Positions 43,688 to 53,966 are shown, counted from the stretch's first letter. The stretch is 64,000 nucleotides of DNA from an uncultured Collinsella sp. (GCA_900765115.1 CAAFQK010000040.1:27805-91804), one strand, 5' to 3'. The notes: generated from the letters alone by a model not told the origin. Translations and numbers: made by a program.

Positions 43688-44004
43688 TCAAACTCGACCT
43701 CATCCATCTGATCGAGTTCGTCCTGGCCCACACCCAACTCTGCCATAACATCAGATAGGGAAACGAGTTCATCATCGCTTGTCGCAGCCGTCCTCTTAAG
43801 GGCCAACGTCAACAAGGCGAGGTCCTCCTCCGCCTGCTTAGCCTCTCGGTATTCATCGGGCGTCACGATAACGAACGCCGGCTTGTTGTGTTTCAAAACT
43901 ACAACCGGGTTGTCGTTGCTCACTCTCGAAAACGCAGCGGGACCCTTACCGTGACTGAAATCGCTGATGGGAACAAGATTGTCGAGCATCTTTAAAGCAG
44001 GCAT
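43684..44004 (-). CDS. Phd/YefM-type antitoxin
   Basis: A 106-residue antitoxin. NLVPISDFSHGKGPAAFSRV and NPVVVLKHNKPAFVIVTPDEY fit the Phd/YefM DNA-binding fold, and the acidic tail (GQDELDQMDEVEFE) would neutralise the toxin. GGAGG precedes the ATG at 44004. Together with the RelE-type toxin it forms a type II pair adjacent to the IS. Confidence 0.88.
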   Translation of the reverse strand: MPALKMLDNLVPISDFSHGKGPAAFSRVSNDNPVVVLKHNKPAFVIVTPDEYREAKQAEEDLALLTLALKRTAATSDDELVSLSDVMAELGVGQDELDQMDEVEFE

Positions 44005-44146
44005 CGAGACCTCCAAATATAAAGTCTTTTATGCATTCATTTTAGCATGCAGAAAATACCAGCAATCACGGAATAGTGGCACGGACGAGGCATCGCTTTC
44101 CACCAACCGTTGATCATCGACCGAGCAAAATGTCCCGCCAAGAGAT

Positions 44147-44212
44147 CGAGCGAGGATTCCGTCCCTCGAAGAGGGCCGTATTGGCCTCCTCGCGGGACGG
44201 AATCCTCGCTCG
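44147..44212. repeat. Perfect 19-base inverted repeat
   Basis: CGAGCGAGGATTCCGTCCC (44147-44165) is complementary to GGGACGGAATCCTCGCTCG (44194-44212). The 28-base loop holds GAGGGCC/GGCCTC. It lies between the ATPase stop (44239) and the antitoxin start, again with a GGGACGG core. Confidence 0.8.
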
Positions 44213-44238
44213 TTCGTTCCAGCCCGCGTCATCGCGTG

Positions 44239-45450
44239 CTAGACGGCCAGCTCGCCTGATTCACCCATAAGCCATCGTGCCAGGTCGACGACCTTGATGC
44301 CATCCCAATCAGTCGTTTCGTGCCCTGTTCGGGCGATGACGCACTTGGGATAGGCGTCTCGAATCCGTCGCAGCGGATCAAGCTCACGCTCAAGCGTCGC
44401 TTCTTGGGAAATGTCGTCACTCACCTGGATATAGACACGGCGGTCACGCCTGATGGCGACAAAGTCTACTTCCTTTTGGTAGAGAACGCCCACGTAGACT
44501 TCCCATCCGCGGCGCATAAGCTCGATTGCCACCATATTCTCGTAAACATGGCCAAAATCGAGCTTTTTCGTACCAAGCGCGGCGTAGCGAAACGAGTGGT
44601 CGGCCAGGTAGTATTTATCTCCCGTCGACAGGTATTTCTTTCCTGAGACGTCAAAGCGACGAAACCGGTAGAACGCAAACGCATCACACAGGTAGTCGAT
44701 ATACACAGCCAGCGTCTTGTCGCTTATCTTAAGGTTCGCTCGTGACAGCTCAGCCGCCATCCCCTTGAGAGAAGAGATGTTTCCGACGTTATCCATCAGG
44801 AACTCGCAGGAACGTTTAAGCTGCTCCGCATTACGTATACGATATTTTTGTCTGATGTCGCGCAGGATAAGAGTTTCAAGCACATCCGAGATGTATGAGA
44901 AACGCATCCTTTCGTCCTGGTAGATATAGGAACCCGGCATTCCTCCCTCGCGGACATAGCGAGCAAGGGCCTCGGCTGGAGAAGTGATCTCGTGATACGC
45001 CGAGAACTCCGCAAGTGAAAACGGAAAGACCTCGATCTCCACCGTTCTTCCCGTGAACAACGTCGAGAGGTCGCTTGAGAGAAGAAAGGCATTCGACCCC
45101 GTGATGTAAATGTCATATTTCTCTGACGCATGAAGACTGTTGATAGCCCGCTCGAACCCTTCACACATCTGGACCTCGTCGATCATGACGATATTCCGGC
45201 AACCCTCGATATAATGCTTTTCCACATATGTATGCAGCGCATGGTATTCCGCCAACGGCTCGAACTCAAGTAGATTGAAGTTGACGTGTATGACGTTGGC
45301 CGAGGGGTCGTTTGAACGAAGTTGGCTGGCAAACGCCTCAAGCAATTTCGATTTTCCGCATCGCCTGATTCCGGTAATCACCTTGATGTCTGGCGAACCC
45401 GCCACCTTGGAGAGCTTATCCATATAGAACGGTCGATTAATAAGTCTCAT
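44239..45450 (-). CDS. AAA ATPase with DUF4143-like C-terminus
   Basis: A 403-residue protein. Walker A is ITGIRRCGKSKLLE and Walker B IVMIDEVQM; the sensor is DIYITGSNAFLLSSDLS. The C-terminal part (about 300-380) is the DUF4143 type with a PD-(D/E)xK-like core (YQKEVDFVAIRRDRRVYIQVS). The ATG at 45450 is the first with protein-like sequence; the ribosome site (GTGGAT) is weak. The function is unknown. It is related in plan to the ATPase at 21447-22829. Confidence 0.88.
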   Translation of the reverse strand: MRLINRPFYMDKLSKVAGSPDIKVITGIRRCGKSKLLEAFASQLRSNDPSANVIHVNFNLLEFEPLAEYHALHTYVEKHYIEGCRNIVMIDEVQMCEGFERAINSLHASEKYDIYITGSNAFLLSSDLSTLFTGRTVEIEVFPFSLAEFSAYHEITSPAEALARYVREGGMPGSYIYQDERMRFSYISDVLETLILRDIRQKYRIRNAEQLKRSCEFLMDNVGNISSLKGMAAELSRANLKISDKTLAVYIDYLCDAFAFYRFRRFDVSGKKYLSTGDKYYLADHSFRYAALGTKKLDFGHVYENMVAIELMRRGWEVYVGVLYQKEVDFVAIRRDRRVYIQVSDDISQEATLERELDPLRRIRDAYPKCVIARTGHETTDWDGIKVVDLARWLMGESGELAV

Positions 45451-45482
45451 GGCAATCCACTTCGCAAAATTAAGATTAACTG

Positions 45483-45522
45483 AAAAACGCGAAGTACAAT
45501 ATATCATCTACTTCGCGTTTTT
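45483..45522. promoter_or_regulatory. Perfect 14-base inverted repeat before the ATPase gene
   Basis: AAAAACGCGAAGTA and TACTTCGCGTTTTT flank 12 bases (CAATATATCATC). Two further TTCGCG-type half sites lie at 45459 and 45535. This is a strong operator candidate; its centre reads like a -10 region. Confidence 0.65.
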
Positions 45523-45650
45523 GAGAAATCCTAGATTTCGCGTAATTATATTCGCCAAGCTATCGCAAACCCGACACGGGTGAGATCTCCGCCTGATTGA
45601 CCCTGCGCAGCAGTCCGAAGCGAAAGACGCGAGTCCTCAGACCGCTCCGG

Positions 45651-45689
45651 TAAAGTGAGGGCCGCGACGGTTACCGCGGCCCTCTTGGG
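45651..45689 (-). terminator. Terminator of the surface protein remnant
   Basis: GAGGGCCGCG pairs with CGCGGCCCTC around eight bases, with ACTTTAC after it on the minus strand. It lies 29 bases past the remnant's stop codon. Confidence 0.7.
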
Positions 45690-45717
45690 AAACGTGTGCG
45701 ATTGTCAATCGCTCGCG

Positions 45718-45957
45718 CTAGTCTTCCTTGCGGCGGAAACGAGCAAGGAAGACTCCGATTGCGGCGATCGCGGCACCCAGGCCGCCGATCGCGGCGACGG
45801 TCGCCACCGTTTGATCACCGGTGCTCGCAAGTGAGTTAGCGGACTTGCCACCCTGAGCCTTGTCACCAGCGGGCTTTCCCGCCTGGGCGCCATCGTTCGA
45901 ACCGCCGGATGTCTGCCCACCGTTGCCGGAACCCTGATTGCCACCGGACGCACAAAG
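45718..45957 (-). pseudogene. Truncated 3' end of a sortase-anchored surface protein
   Basis: The frame encodes a Gly/Asn/Ser spacer with QAGKPAGDKAQGGK, a sorting signal SLASTGD, a helix and RFRRKED. This closely matches the end of the giant GH31 protein at 33768. No body or start codon of its own exists: to the right, the frame runs into the inverted repeat at 45995-46083. It is a leftover of a deleted gene or a partial duplication. The differing signal (LASTG against IPVTG) shows it is not a recent exact copy. Confidence 0.75.
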
Positions 45958-45994
45958 CCCCTTCTGCAGCACACGGCACAACCAAGTCACCGCA

Positions 45995-46083
45995 GGCCGG
46001 GGCGGGGGAGCCGAGTTTCCCACTGAGCGACTCTGCTTGCAGCCGGAGCGAAGGGGGAAACTCGGCCCCCCTCCGCCCCGGCC
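45995..46083. repeat. 27-base inverted repeat between carB and the remnant
   Basis: GGCCGGGGCGGGGGAGCCGA (45995) and its partner ending CCTCCGCCCCGGCC (46083) pair over about 27 bases with one inserted base. GAGTTTCCC/GGGAAACTC closes the stem. It begins 13 bases from the carB stop. Confidence 0.75.
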
Positions 46084-46095
46084 GGACAGGTCACA

Positions 46096-49000
46096 CTACA
46101 CCGTGTGCTGCGGCAGGTCCTGCAGGGCGATGACGTCCATGCCCATGTCGTTGGCGCTGCCGTGACCCTGCTGGTCCTCGCGCACGGCCTCGATGGCACT
46201 CACGTAGGTGTTGGCGGCAGACATCGCCGTCACGCAGGTCACACCGCGACGCACGGCCTCGGTACGTAGCAGGTAGCCATCGCCACGCGAGCCCGGGCCG
46301 TACGGCGTGTTGATGATTACCGCAATCTTGCCATCGGCGATGAGGTCGCCGATGTTGGGACGCTCGCCGTCGTGCGGGCCGCTGATCTTCTCCACGACTT
46401 CGCACGTCACGTTGCCGCCGCGCAGGACGCGCGCCGTACCCTCGGTAGAGCAGATGTCAAAGCCCAGGTAGCGCAGGATACGCGCGACCGAAAGGATATG
46501 GCGCTTGTCGCGGTCGCACACGCTGATGAACACCTTGCCGCAACTCGGATCGGGCAGCTTGTAGTCGATCGCCAGCTGCGTCTTGGCGTATGCCTCGGGA
46601 TAGCTCTTAGCGATACCCATGACCTCGCCCGTCGACTTCATCTCGGGCCCCAGGATAACGTCGGCACCCGGGAAACGGCCCCAGGGCATAACGGCTTCCT
46701 TCATGCAGAACCAGTCCAGCTGACGCTCGTCACTCGGCAGGCCCAGGCTCGCGATGGAATCGCCCGCCATGATACGCGCAGCGCACTTGGCCAGCGGCAC
46801 GCCGGTGGCCTTGGAGATAAACGGCACGGTGCGGCTCGCGCGCGGGTTTGCCTCAATCACGTAGACGGTCTCGCCCTTGATGGCGTACTGCACGTTGACC
46901 AGGCCGCGCACGCCCAGCGCCATCGCGATGCGGCGCGTGGTCTCGCGGAGCTTCGCCTGCAGGCTCTCGCTAAAGCTAAACGGCGGGATGCAGGTCGCGG
47001 AGTCGCCAGAGTGAATACCGGCCTCCTCGATATGCTCCAGAATGCCGCCGATGTAGACCTCTTCGCCGTCGCACAGGGCGTCGACGTCGGACTCGATTGC
47101 GCCCTCCAGGAAGCGGTCCAGGTACACCGGGTAGTCGGGGCTAATGCGCGCAGCCTCGGCCATGTAATCGCGCAGATGCTCGGCATCGTAGGCGATCATC
47201 ATGCCGCGGCCGCCCAGCACGTAGCTCGGACGCACCAGCAGCGGGTAGCCGATGTGCGCGGCCACGGCCTCGGCCTCCTCAAACGAGGTGGCCTGGCCCG
47301 CCGGCGGGTACATGATGCCCAGCTTGTCGAGCAGAGCGGCGAAGTGCTCACGGTCCTCGGCAAAGTCGATGGCATCGGGCTTGGTGCCCATAATGTTCAC
47401 GCCGCTCTCCTCGAGCATGCGCGCCAGCTTAAGCGGGGTCTGGCCGCCGAGCGTCACCACGACGCCGTCGGGTCGCTCAACATCGATGACATCCATGACG
47501 TCCTCGTAGGTGAGCGGCTCAAAGTAAAGGCGGTCGGACGTGTCGTAGTCAGTCGAGACGGTCTCGGGGTTGCAGTTGACCATGATGGTCTCGAAGCCGC
47601 GGGCCGCCAGCGCGTAGCTCGCGTGCACGCAGCAGTAATCGAACTCGATACCCTGACCAATGCGGTTGGGGCCGGCGCCCAGGATCATCGCCTTGGGCTT
47701 GTCCGCCGGCGTGGTCTCGTCGGGGGCAACGCACTTCTTGGCATCCGGGCTCGTGCGGTAGATGTTCTCGTACGTCTTGTAGTGGTACTCCGTGGCGCTC
47801 GAGAACTCGGCGGCGCAGGTGTCGACCGTCTTCATGCTGGGAACCACGCCCAGGCCCTTGCGGTAGGCGCGCACAAAGCGCTCATCGGAGCCGGTCAGCG
47901 CGGCAATCTCGGCGTCACTCGTGCCATACTGCTTGAGCAGGCGCATCGCGTCGGCGTCAATGTCCTCCACACGCAGGCCGCGGATGCTCTCCTGGACCTG
48001 CACCATATCGTTGATGCGGTTGAGGTACCACGGATCGATGCCGCAGACGGCATGGATGCGGGCGATGTCCCAGCCACGGCGCAGGGCCTCGACCACAAAG
48101 AAGATGCGGTGCTCAGTCGGGGTTGCCACGGCCTGAGCGAGCTCATCGTCGCTCAGCTTGTCGGCACCCTCCTTGCCACCGGCGCAGATACCCTGGTGAC
48201 CGTCCTCCAGCGAGCGCATGGCCTTGCCAAAGGCCTCCTCAAAGGTGCGGCCGATCGCCATGATTTCGCCCACGGCCTTCATGCGCGTGGTGAGCGTGGG
48301 GTCGGTACCCTTGAACTTCTCGAAGGCAAAGCGCGGCACCTTAACGACGCAGTAGTCAATCGTGGGCTCAAAGCAGGCGGGCGTGGCCTTGGTGATGTCG
48401 TTGACAATCTCGTCGAGCGTATAGCCCACAGCCAGGCGCGCGGCGGCCTTAGCGATGGGGAAACCCGTGGCCTTGGAGGCCAGCGCGGACGAACGGCTCA
48501 CGCGCGGGTTCATCTCGATGACGATTAAACGACCGGTGTTGGGGTTCACGGCAAATTGCACGTTGGAGCCACCGGTCTCGACGCCAATCTTCTCCAGAAT
48601 GGCGAGCGAGGCCACGCGCATGCGCTGATACTCAAGATCGGAGAGCGTCTGCGCCGGCGCCACGGTGATGGAGTCGCCGGTATGCACGCCCATGGGGTCG
48701 AGATTCTCGATGGAGCACACGATGATGCCGTTACCGGCGTGGTCGCGCATGACCTCCATCTCATACTCTTTCCAGCCCTCGATGGACTCCTCGACCAGCA
48801 CCTCGTGGGCGGGCGAGAGCTCCAGGCCCTGGCTCACGATGGAGACGAGCTCCTCGTGGGTATGCGCGATGCCGCCGCCGGCGCCGCCGAGGGTAAAGCT
48901 CGGGCGCAGTACGCAGGGATAGCCCACGCGCTCGGCGATAGCCTCGGCATCAGCCACGCTGTAGGCATAGCCCGAGCGCGCGACCTCCAGGCCAATCTCG

Positions 49001-49410
49001 GCCATGGCCTCGTTAAAGAGCTTGCGGTCCTCGCCGCGCTCGATAGCGGCCAGGTCGCAGCCGATCATCTCGACGCCGTACTTGTCGAGCGTACCGTCTT
49101 TCGCCAGCTCGACGGCGGCGTTCAGACCGGTCTGGCCGCCCAGCGTGGGCAGCAGCGCGTCCGGGCGCTCTTTCTTGATCACGCGCTCGATAAACTCGGC
49201 GGTGATGGGCTCGACATAGGTGCGGTCGGCAAGACCCGGATCGGTCATGATGGTCGCCGGGTTGGAGTTGACCAGGATGACCTCAAAGCCATCCTCCTTG
49301 AGCACCTTGCAGGCCTGGGCGCCGGAGTAGTCGAACTCGCAGGCCTGGCCAATAACGATGGGGCCCGAACCAATAACGAGGATGCGCTTGATGTCAGTAC
49401 GTTTCGGCAT
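46096..49410 (-). CDS. carB: Carbamoyl-phosphate synthase large subunit
   Basis: A 1104-residue enzyme making carbamoyl phosphate for pyrimidine and arginine synthesis. The ATG at 49410 follows GAGGAGAAC; a longer frame runs antisense-like through carA. Two ATP-grasp halves are visible: [20 protein letters not shown] at the start, and [20 protein letters not shown] in the second half. The domain [14 protein letters not shown] and [10 protein letters not shown] are the ATP loops. A C-terminal MGS-like regulatory domain ([20 protein letters not shown]) follows. It is one base downstream of the carA stop, so the subunits are made together. Confidence 0.96.
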   Translation of the reverse strand: MPKRTDIKRILVIGSGPIVIGQACEFDYSGAQACKVLKEDGFEVILVNSNPATIMTDPGLADRTYVEPITAEFIERVIKKERPDALLPTLGGQTGLNAAVELAKDGTLDKYGVEMIGCDLAAIERGEDRKLFNEAMAEIGLEVARSGYAYSVADAEAIAERVGYPCVLRPSFTLGGAGGGIAHTHEELVSIVSQGLELSPAHEVLVEESIEGWKEYEMEVMRDHAGNGIIVCSIENLDPMGVHTGDSITVAPAQTLSDLEYQRMRVASLAILEKIGVETGGSNVQFAVNPNTGRLIVIEMNPRVSRSSALASKATGFPIAKAAARLAVGYTLDEIVNDITKATPACFEPTIDYCVVKVPRFAFEKFKGTDPTLTTRMKAVGEIMAIGRTFEEAFGKAMRSLEDGHQGICAGGKEGADKLSDDELAQAVATPTEHRIFFVVEALRRGWDIARIHAVCGIDPWYLNRINDMVQVQESIRGLRVEDIDADAMRLLKQYGTSDAEIAALTGSDERFVRAYRKGLGVVPSMKTVDTCAAEFSSATEYHYKTYENIYRTSPDAKKCVAPDETTPADKPKAMILGAGPNRIGQGIEFDYCCVHASYALAARGFETIMVNCNPETVSTDYDTSDRLYFEPLTYEDVMDVIDVERPDGVVVTLGGQTPLKLARMLEESGVNIMGTKPDAIDFAEDREHFAALLDKLGIMYPPAGQATSFEEAEAVAAHIGYPLLVRPSYVLGGRGMMIAYDAEHLRDYMAEAARISPDYPVYLDRFLEGAIESDVDALCDGEEVYIGGILEHIEEAGIHSGDSATCIPPFSFSESLQAKLRETTRRIAMALGVRGLVNVQYAIKGETVYVIEANPRASRTVPFISKATGVPLAKCAARIMAGDSIASLGLPSDERQLDWFCMKEAVMPWGRFPGADVILGPEMKSTGEVMGIAKSYPEAYAKTQLAIDYKLPDPSCGKVFISVCDRDKRHILSVARILRYLGFDICSTEGTARVLRGGNVTCEVVEKISGPHDGERPNIGDLIADGKIAVIINTPYGPGSRGDGYLLRTEAVRRGVTCVTAMSAANTYVSAIEAVREDQQGHGSANDMGMDVIALQDLPQHTV

Positions 49411-49411
49411 G

Positions 49412-50857
49412 TTAGTTCTCCTCGGTCTCGGTCGCGGCAGTCTCGGACTCAGCAAAGTTCCACCCCTGCAGGCGGTCCTTCGCGGTGTCGATGTCCAGGT
49501 AGTTCTCCTCGCCGTCCATGAGTCGCGTAAAGGCGGTAAAGAGGTAGTGGGCATCGGTGGGGCCGGGCGAGGCCTCGGGGTGGTACTGGACCGAGAAGCA
49601 CGGGGCGTCGAGCAGCTGGATGCCCTCGGCGGTGCCGTCGTTGAGGTTCACATGCGTCAGGCGAATGCGGCCGAAGCGCTCGTTCATCACGACCGGCGCG
49701 ATGCCGCGGCGCACCCAGGCGCGCAGATCGCCGTCGGCCGTATGCTCGGTCTCGCCGCCAGAGAGCTCGGGAATCAGCTTGCCCAGGCTGGGGAACAGCA
49801 GGCCAAAGCCGTGGTTTTGCGCGGTAATCTCCACGCGACGGCTCACCAGGTTCATAACCGGCTGGTTGCCACCGCGGTGACCGAACTTAAGCTTTTCCAT
49901 CTGGGCGCCGCAGGCCAGGCTGATCATCTGGTGACCCAGGCAAATGCCAAAGACCGGCACCTTGCCGATCAGTTGCTGCACCTGCTCGTAGGTCTCCACC
50001 ACGGCATCGGGGTCGCCAGGACCGTTGGACAAAAAGACGCCGTCGGGATTCATGTCGAGCACCTGCTGGGCAGGCGTATCCCACGGCACGACAGTAAGGT
50101 CGCAGCCGGCGCGGACGAGGCCCTCCAGAATGCCGCGCTTGACGCCGCAGTCGTAGGCGACCACTTTGTGACGGGCAGGAGCGGCAACCGCAAGTGCAAA
50201 GTCATGCGTGGCAGGCAGGTCGGCGGCCACAAACTCGTGAGGCGCGGGGCAACTTACGGTCTTCACCAGGTTCTCGCCTACCAGCGTGGGCGCTGCGGCC
50301 AGACGCTCGGCAAGCTCGTCGACGTCGAAGATCTCGGTCGAGATAATGCCCATCTTGGAACCATTGTCGCGCAGATGGCGCACCAGAGCGCGGGTGTCGA
50401 CACCCTCGATAGCGACGATGCCGTGGGCGCGCAGGTACTCCGGTACGCTGACGGCCGAGCGCCAGTTAGAAGGCGTGGCGCACATATCGCGAACGATCAT
50501 GCCGCGCATAGCCGGAGCGCTCGCGGGGCGCACGTCGTCGCCGGGGAAGGCCGACTGGACGTCGGTCTCGTCGATACCGTAGTTGCCGATCTGCGGATAG
50601 GTCATGGTTACGATTTGGCCGGCATAACTCGGGTCGGTCATGACCTCAAAGTAGCCCTCGAGCGAGGTGTTGAAGCAGACTTCGCCGGTCGCGGTGCCCT
50701 CGGCGCCGCATGCACGTCCATAAAAAATGGTCCCATCCTCAAGATACAGGATGCAGGGACCGCAGGTGCCCTTGCTGGTTTTGGCCAGCATACGCTGGCA
50801 AAGCTCGCTGGGCGCGAAGGTGCGGGCGACAGCGCCCGCGGTATGGTTGTTCGCCAT
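49412..50857 (-). CDS. carA: Carbamoyl-phosphate synthase small subunit (glutaminase)
   Basis: A 481-residue glutaminase that supplies ammonia to carB. The ATG at 50857 follows GGGAAGGAG. The N-terminal domain reads [18 protein letters not shown] and [19 protein letters not shown]. The amidotransferase domain has the catalytic Cys in [15 protein letters not shown] and His in NHGFG and later. There are about 30 extra residues at the N-terminus compared with typical CarA. The subunit may hold a further insert (about 410 on) but is otherwise full length. Confidence 0.96.
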   Translation of the reverse strand: MANNHTAGAVARTFAPSELCQRMLAKTSKGTCGPCILYLEDGTIFYGRACGAEGTATGEVCFNTSLEGYFEVMTDPSYAGQIVTMTYPQIGNYGIDETDVQSAFPGDDVRPASAPAMRGMIVRDMCATPSNWRSAVSVPEYLRAHGIVAIEGVDTRALVRHLRDNGSKMGIISTEIFDVDELAERLAAAPTLVGENLVKTVSCPAPHEFVAADLPATHDFALAVAAPARHKVVAYDCGVKRGILEGLVRAGCDLTVVPWDTPAQQVLDMNPDGVFLSNGPGDPDAVVETYEQVQQLIGKVPVFGICLGHQMISLACGAQMEKLKFGHRGGNQPVMNLVSRRVEITAQNHGFGLLFPSLGKLIPELSGGETEHTADGDLRAWVRRGIAPVVMNERFGRIRLTHVNLNDGTAEGIQLLDAPCFSVQYHPEASPGPTDAHYLFTAFTRLMDGEENYLDIDTAKDRLQGWNFAESETAATETEEN

Positions 50858-51015
50858 AATTCTCCTTCCCGGTCTCACAGGACCGGCTTAAAGGTGTGTA
50901 GTTAGGCCTCGCGGTATTGTAACCGCAAGTATGCCTCATGGCGTTAATTTCATCGAAATGTTTACGAAATGATAATTATGACTTTCTATGCATAATGATT
51001 TTTCTGGGACGGGGA

Positions 51016-51058
51016 TTAAAAAATCATCCCGCGAGGCTTGTGGCTCACGCGGGATGAT
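51016..51058 (-). terminator. Terminator of the membrane protein gene at 51065
   Basis: On the minus strand ATCATCCCGCG pairs with CGCGGGATGAT around 14 bases, followed by TTTTTTAATC. A GGGACGGGG core lies beside it (51007-51015), so a repeat may have supplied part of it. Confidence 0.88.
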
Positions 51059-51064
51059 GGCCTC

Positions 51065-52030
51065 TTATTTTTTCTTGTCCTGCTCCAGCAGTTCGGACGG
51101 TGTGCGATCGGGCTTGCCGCCGCGGAAAATCTCGCGGCCATGCAGACGATGCTCCAGATCGCGCTCGGCTTTTTCCTCGTCAATCTTGGTCTGGCTCACC
51201 ACCGGGTCCTCAATCAACGACGACACCGAGTTCACCTGCTTCTGAATGCGCTCGGCGATGGTGTCATCCATACTCACGATGCGCATCTTCCAGTCGATAC
51301 TCGTGGCGTTGGATGAGCTCTTGGTCCACACGAACGTCAAAATGGCGCTCTGGTGGCCCCGCGCGGGGAACATGCCAAAGAAGGAATCGTGCTGAATGTT
51401 GCTATCCTCGTCGATATAGGCGTGAACGTTATACACCACGCGGTCGATCTTGTCGTTGAGCAGCGCGTTGGTCGCAAGCGCCGCGGCCTGGATCTGCCCG
51501 TTGGACAGCAGCTCGAGCTCGTTGGCAGACGATGTGTCCAACACCGTCACCTCGACCGTGCCCGTACGCTCATCGGCTTCATCGACGGTAAAGTCGAGCG
51601 GGAACTGCGTAAAGCCGTTGCCCCACTCGAGTCCACCCTTGAGTGCTGTAGAAACGGTATCAACCGAAACGCTCTCGGACAGGTTGGCGGTATTCAGACG
51701 ACGCATCACGCCGTAGCCAATCTGCATGCCCACGATCAGCACCAAAATACCAATGACCACGGCCATCGCGGTCTTCGTAATGGTATGACTCACCTGCGAA
51801 CCCGAAGGATCGGCCTCGGACAGCGGGTCGATATGTTTTGCCTGGCTCGCGCGGTCCTCGCTGCGCAGCTGCGCTAGCGCCGCTTTGTCACCGCGCCTGG
51901 CCGCAGCCTCCTTCTCACGCATGCGCTCGGTTCGCTTTTTGGCAAGCGTGGGATCCAAGACACCGGATGCATCGATTTCGGAGAATAACTCCGTCACTTC
52001 TTCCGGAGTCAAAGGGTTCTTGTCAGCCAT
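51065..52030 (-). CDS. Conserved single-pass membrane protein
   Basis: A 321-residue protein of unrecognised family. The N-terminal 80 residues are charged and helical (PEEVTELFSEI, KKRTERMREKEAAARR). One membrane segment (about 85-108) follows. The outer part (110-260) is alpha/beta with TVEVTVLDTSSANELELL and FVWTKSS. The tail is charged (EKAERDLEHRLHGREIFRGG). GACAGGAAG precedes the ATG. It is probably cotranscribed with the ABC exporter 19 bases upstream. Confidence 0.8.
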   Translation of the reverse strand: MADKNPLTPEEVTELFSEIDASGVLDPTLAKKRTERMREKEAAARRGDKAALAQLRSEDRASQAKHIDPLSEADPSGSQVSHTITKTAMAVVIGILVLIVGMQIGYGVMRRLNTANLSESVSVDTVSTALKGGLEWGNGFTQFPLDFTVDEADERTGTVEVTVLDTSSANELELLSNGQIQAAALATNALLNDKIDRVVYNVHAYIDEDSNIQHDSFFGMFPARGHQSAILTFVWTKSSSNATSIDWKMRIVSMDDTIAERIQKQVNSVSSLIEDPVVSQTKIDEEKAERDLEHRLHGREIFRGGKPDRTPSELLEQDKKK

Positions 52031-52049
52031 AAACTTCCTGTCATATCAA

Positions 52050-53822
52050 TCAGTCGAGCTCGTGCGCACGCGCACCTTCGAACTGCATTCGATAGTAACG
52101 GGCATAGGTGCCGCCACGGGCGAGAAGCTCCTCGTGCGTGCCACGCTCCACAACGCGACCATGCTCAACGGTCGCAATCTCATCGGCATGCTTAATGGTC
52201 GAAAGACGGTGGGCAATGATAATCGTGGTGCGGCCGCGTGCCAGCTCTTCGAGCGACTCCTGGACCGCCTCCTCGCTCTCGTTATCCAAAGCACTCGTCG
52301 CCTCGTCCAAAATCAGGATCTTGGGGTTCTTGAGAAACACGCGCGCGATGGCAACACGCTGCTTCTGTCCACCCGAAAGACGGCTGCCACGCTCGCCCAC
52401 CACGGTGTCGTAGCCCTGTGGAAGCGACTCGATAAAGGAATCGATGTTGGCGCGACGGGCGGCCTCGGCGATCTCTTCCGCTGTAGCGCCCGGCTTGCCG
52501 TAGGCGATGTTCTCGCCAATCGTACCGTCAAACAGATAGACATCCTGCTGCACCAGGCCGATGGCACGGCGCAGGCTCTGCTGCGTCACATCGCGCACGT
52601 CTTGGCCGTCGATGCTAATGGATCCGGCAGCCACGTCATAAAAGCGCGGCAGCAGCGAACAGGTCGTGGACTTGCCACCGCCCGAAGGGCCAACCAAAGC
52701 GATGGTCTGCCCGGGCTTGATGGACAGGTCCATATGGTCGATAACGGGACGCTCGTCGGCATCGCCCTCGCCCAGCTCGACATCCTCGTAGTTAAAGCAC
52801 ACGTCGTGATACTCCACGGCGCCGGCAGTCACCTGCAGATCCGTGGCGCCCGGCTTGTCCTGGATATCCGGCGCGGTCGAGAGCACCTCGTCCATACGCT
52901 TAAAGCCGGCGATAGCCTTCTGATACGTTTCGGCCGAATTGACGAGTGTCTCGAGCGGCGTGCAGAACAGCGAAATGTAGAGCGCGAAGGTCGCCATATC
53001 GACCGCCTGCAGCTGTCCCTGGGCGACCAGCCAGCCGCCCAGCAGCACCACGATCACATAGAGCACACCCGAGAGCAGGCCATACGTCGCGGTATAGACG
53101 CCCATGGCGTGATACATGTTCTCCTTGGACGAAAGATAGCGATTGTTGGAGGCGCGGAACTTGAAGCGTTCGGTCTCCTCATTGGCAAAGCTCTTGACCA
53201 CGCGCATGCCCGCCAGCGAATCCTGCAGCTGCGCATTGATGCCGCTGATTTTTTTGCGGTTGTCGCTAAAGACCTCGCGCATGCGCATGTTCTGCCAAAA
53301 CATAATGACCGCAAACACCGCCGTCACCACGGCCATGGCGAGCGCCAGCACCGGGGCGATGGTAAAGAGAATCACAAACGAGCCGATAATCTCGATGCCG
53401 CAGATGATGATCCACTCGGGCACGTGGTGCGCCGCCTCGCAGATATCGAACAGGTCGTTGACAACGCGGCTCATCATGTCGCCCGAGCTGTTGCGGTCGA
53501 AGTACGCAAAGCTAAAGCGCTCATACTGGTCGAACAGGTCCTCACGCATTTTGGACTCCATACGCGCGCCCATCACGTGACCCCAATAGCTCACAAAATA
53601 GCGGCAGGCACAGCGGACGGCATACATCAGCACCAGCCCCACCGCGATCATACCGAGCGCCTGCATAATAGCAGCCTGGCCCTGAGTAAACAGCCCACCG
53701 GTCAAATTGCGCAGGATAATGGGGAACGCCAGGTCAATGGCGGCAAGCACCAGAGCACAAACAGTATCAGCAACAAAAAGCCCCATCTGGGGCTTGTAAT
53801 ACGAAAGAAACCTCTTAAACAT
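52050..53822 (-). CDS. ABC exporter (fused membrane and ATPase domains)
   Basis: A 590-residue half-transporter. Six helices lie in residues 10-310. The ATPase has Walker A GPSGGGKST, Q-loop VQQDVYLFDG, signature LSGGQKQR, Walker B ILILDEAT and the switch His in IIAHRLST. All catalytic motifs are intact. The ATG at 53822 follows AAGGTGACT; an upstream extension of the frame is not protein-like. As a homodimer it would export lipid, peptide or drug molecules. The substrate cannot be read. Confidence 0.95.
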   Translation of the reverse strand: MFKRFLSYYKPQMGLFVADTVCALVLAAIDLAFPIILRNLTGGLFTQGQAAIMQALGMIAVGLVLMYAVRCACRYFVSYWGHVMGARMESKMREDLFDQYERFSFAYFDRNSSGDMMSRVVNDLFDICEAAHHVPEWIIICGIEIIGSFVILFTIAPVLALAMAVVTAVFAVIMFWQNMRMREVFSDNRKKISGINAQLQDSLAGMRVVKSFANEETERFKFRASNNRYLSSKENMYHAMGVYTATYGLLSGVLYVIVVLLGGWLVAQGQLQAVDMATFALYISLFCTPLETLVNSAETYQKAIAGFKRMDEVLSTAPDIQDKPGATDLQVTAGAVEYHDVCFNYEDVELGEGDADERPVIDHMDLSIKPGQTIALVGPSGGGKSTTCSLLPRFYDVAAGSISIDGQDVRDVTQQSLRRAIGLVQQDVYLFDGTIGENIAYGKPGATAEEIAEAARRANIDSFIESLPQGYDTVVGERGSRLSGGQKQRVAIARVFLKNPKILILDEATSALDNESEEAVQESLEELARGRTTIIIAHRLSTIKHADEIATVEHGRVVERGTHEELLARGGTYARYYRMQFEGARAHELD

Positions 53823-53870
53823 AGTCACCTTACGCGGTTTTACCAAACCGCGTTTCGTCTCGACGCTGCA

Positions 53871-53966
53871 AGTGCTCCATTTGGACAATCTGGCCTTCAA
53901 TCGTCGGTCGCGTATATCCATACGCTTCCCTCCTCTTTTAGGCCACCTTGTCTCAAATGGAGCACT
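53871..53966. repeat. Imperfect 25-base inverted repeat
   Basis: AGTGCTCCATTTGGACAATC (53871) pairs with a right arm ending GTCTCAAATGGAGCACT (53966), with a few gaps. Between the arms are about 46 bases, TCAATCGTCGGTCGCG and more. It separates the ABC exporter and the NUDIX gene and holds no gene. Confidence 0.7.

Noticed and set aside
44029..44238. Small frames around the 44.1 kb inverted repeat
   Set aside because: They depend on the arms of the repeat being translated and have no ribosome site.
45958..46023. Apparent start of the surface protein remnant as a complete 101-residue gene
   Set aside because: The first 25 codons lie in the GC-rich inverted repeat and have no signal peptide; the rest is only an anchor.
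46372..48528. 718-codon plus-strand open frame opposite carB
   Set aside because: It is a mirror of the GC-rich carB codon pattern; the product is His/Ala/Gly/Leu-rich with no fold, and carB is certain on the other strand.
49411..49554. N-terminal extension of carB
   Set aside because: Overlaps carA; the ribosome site lies at 49410.
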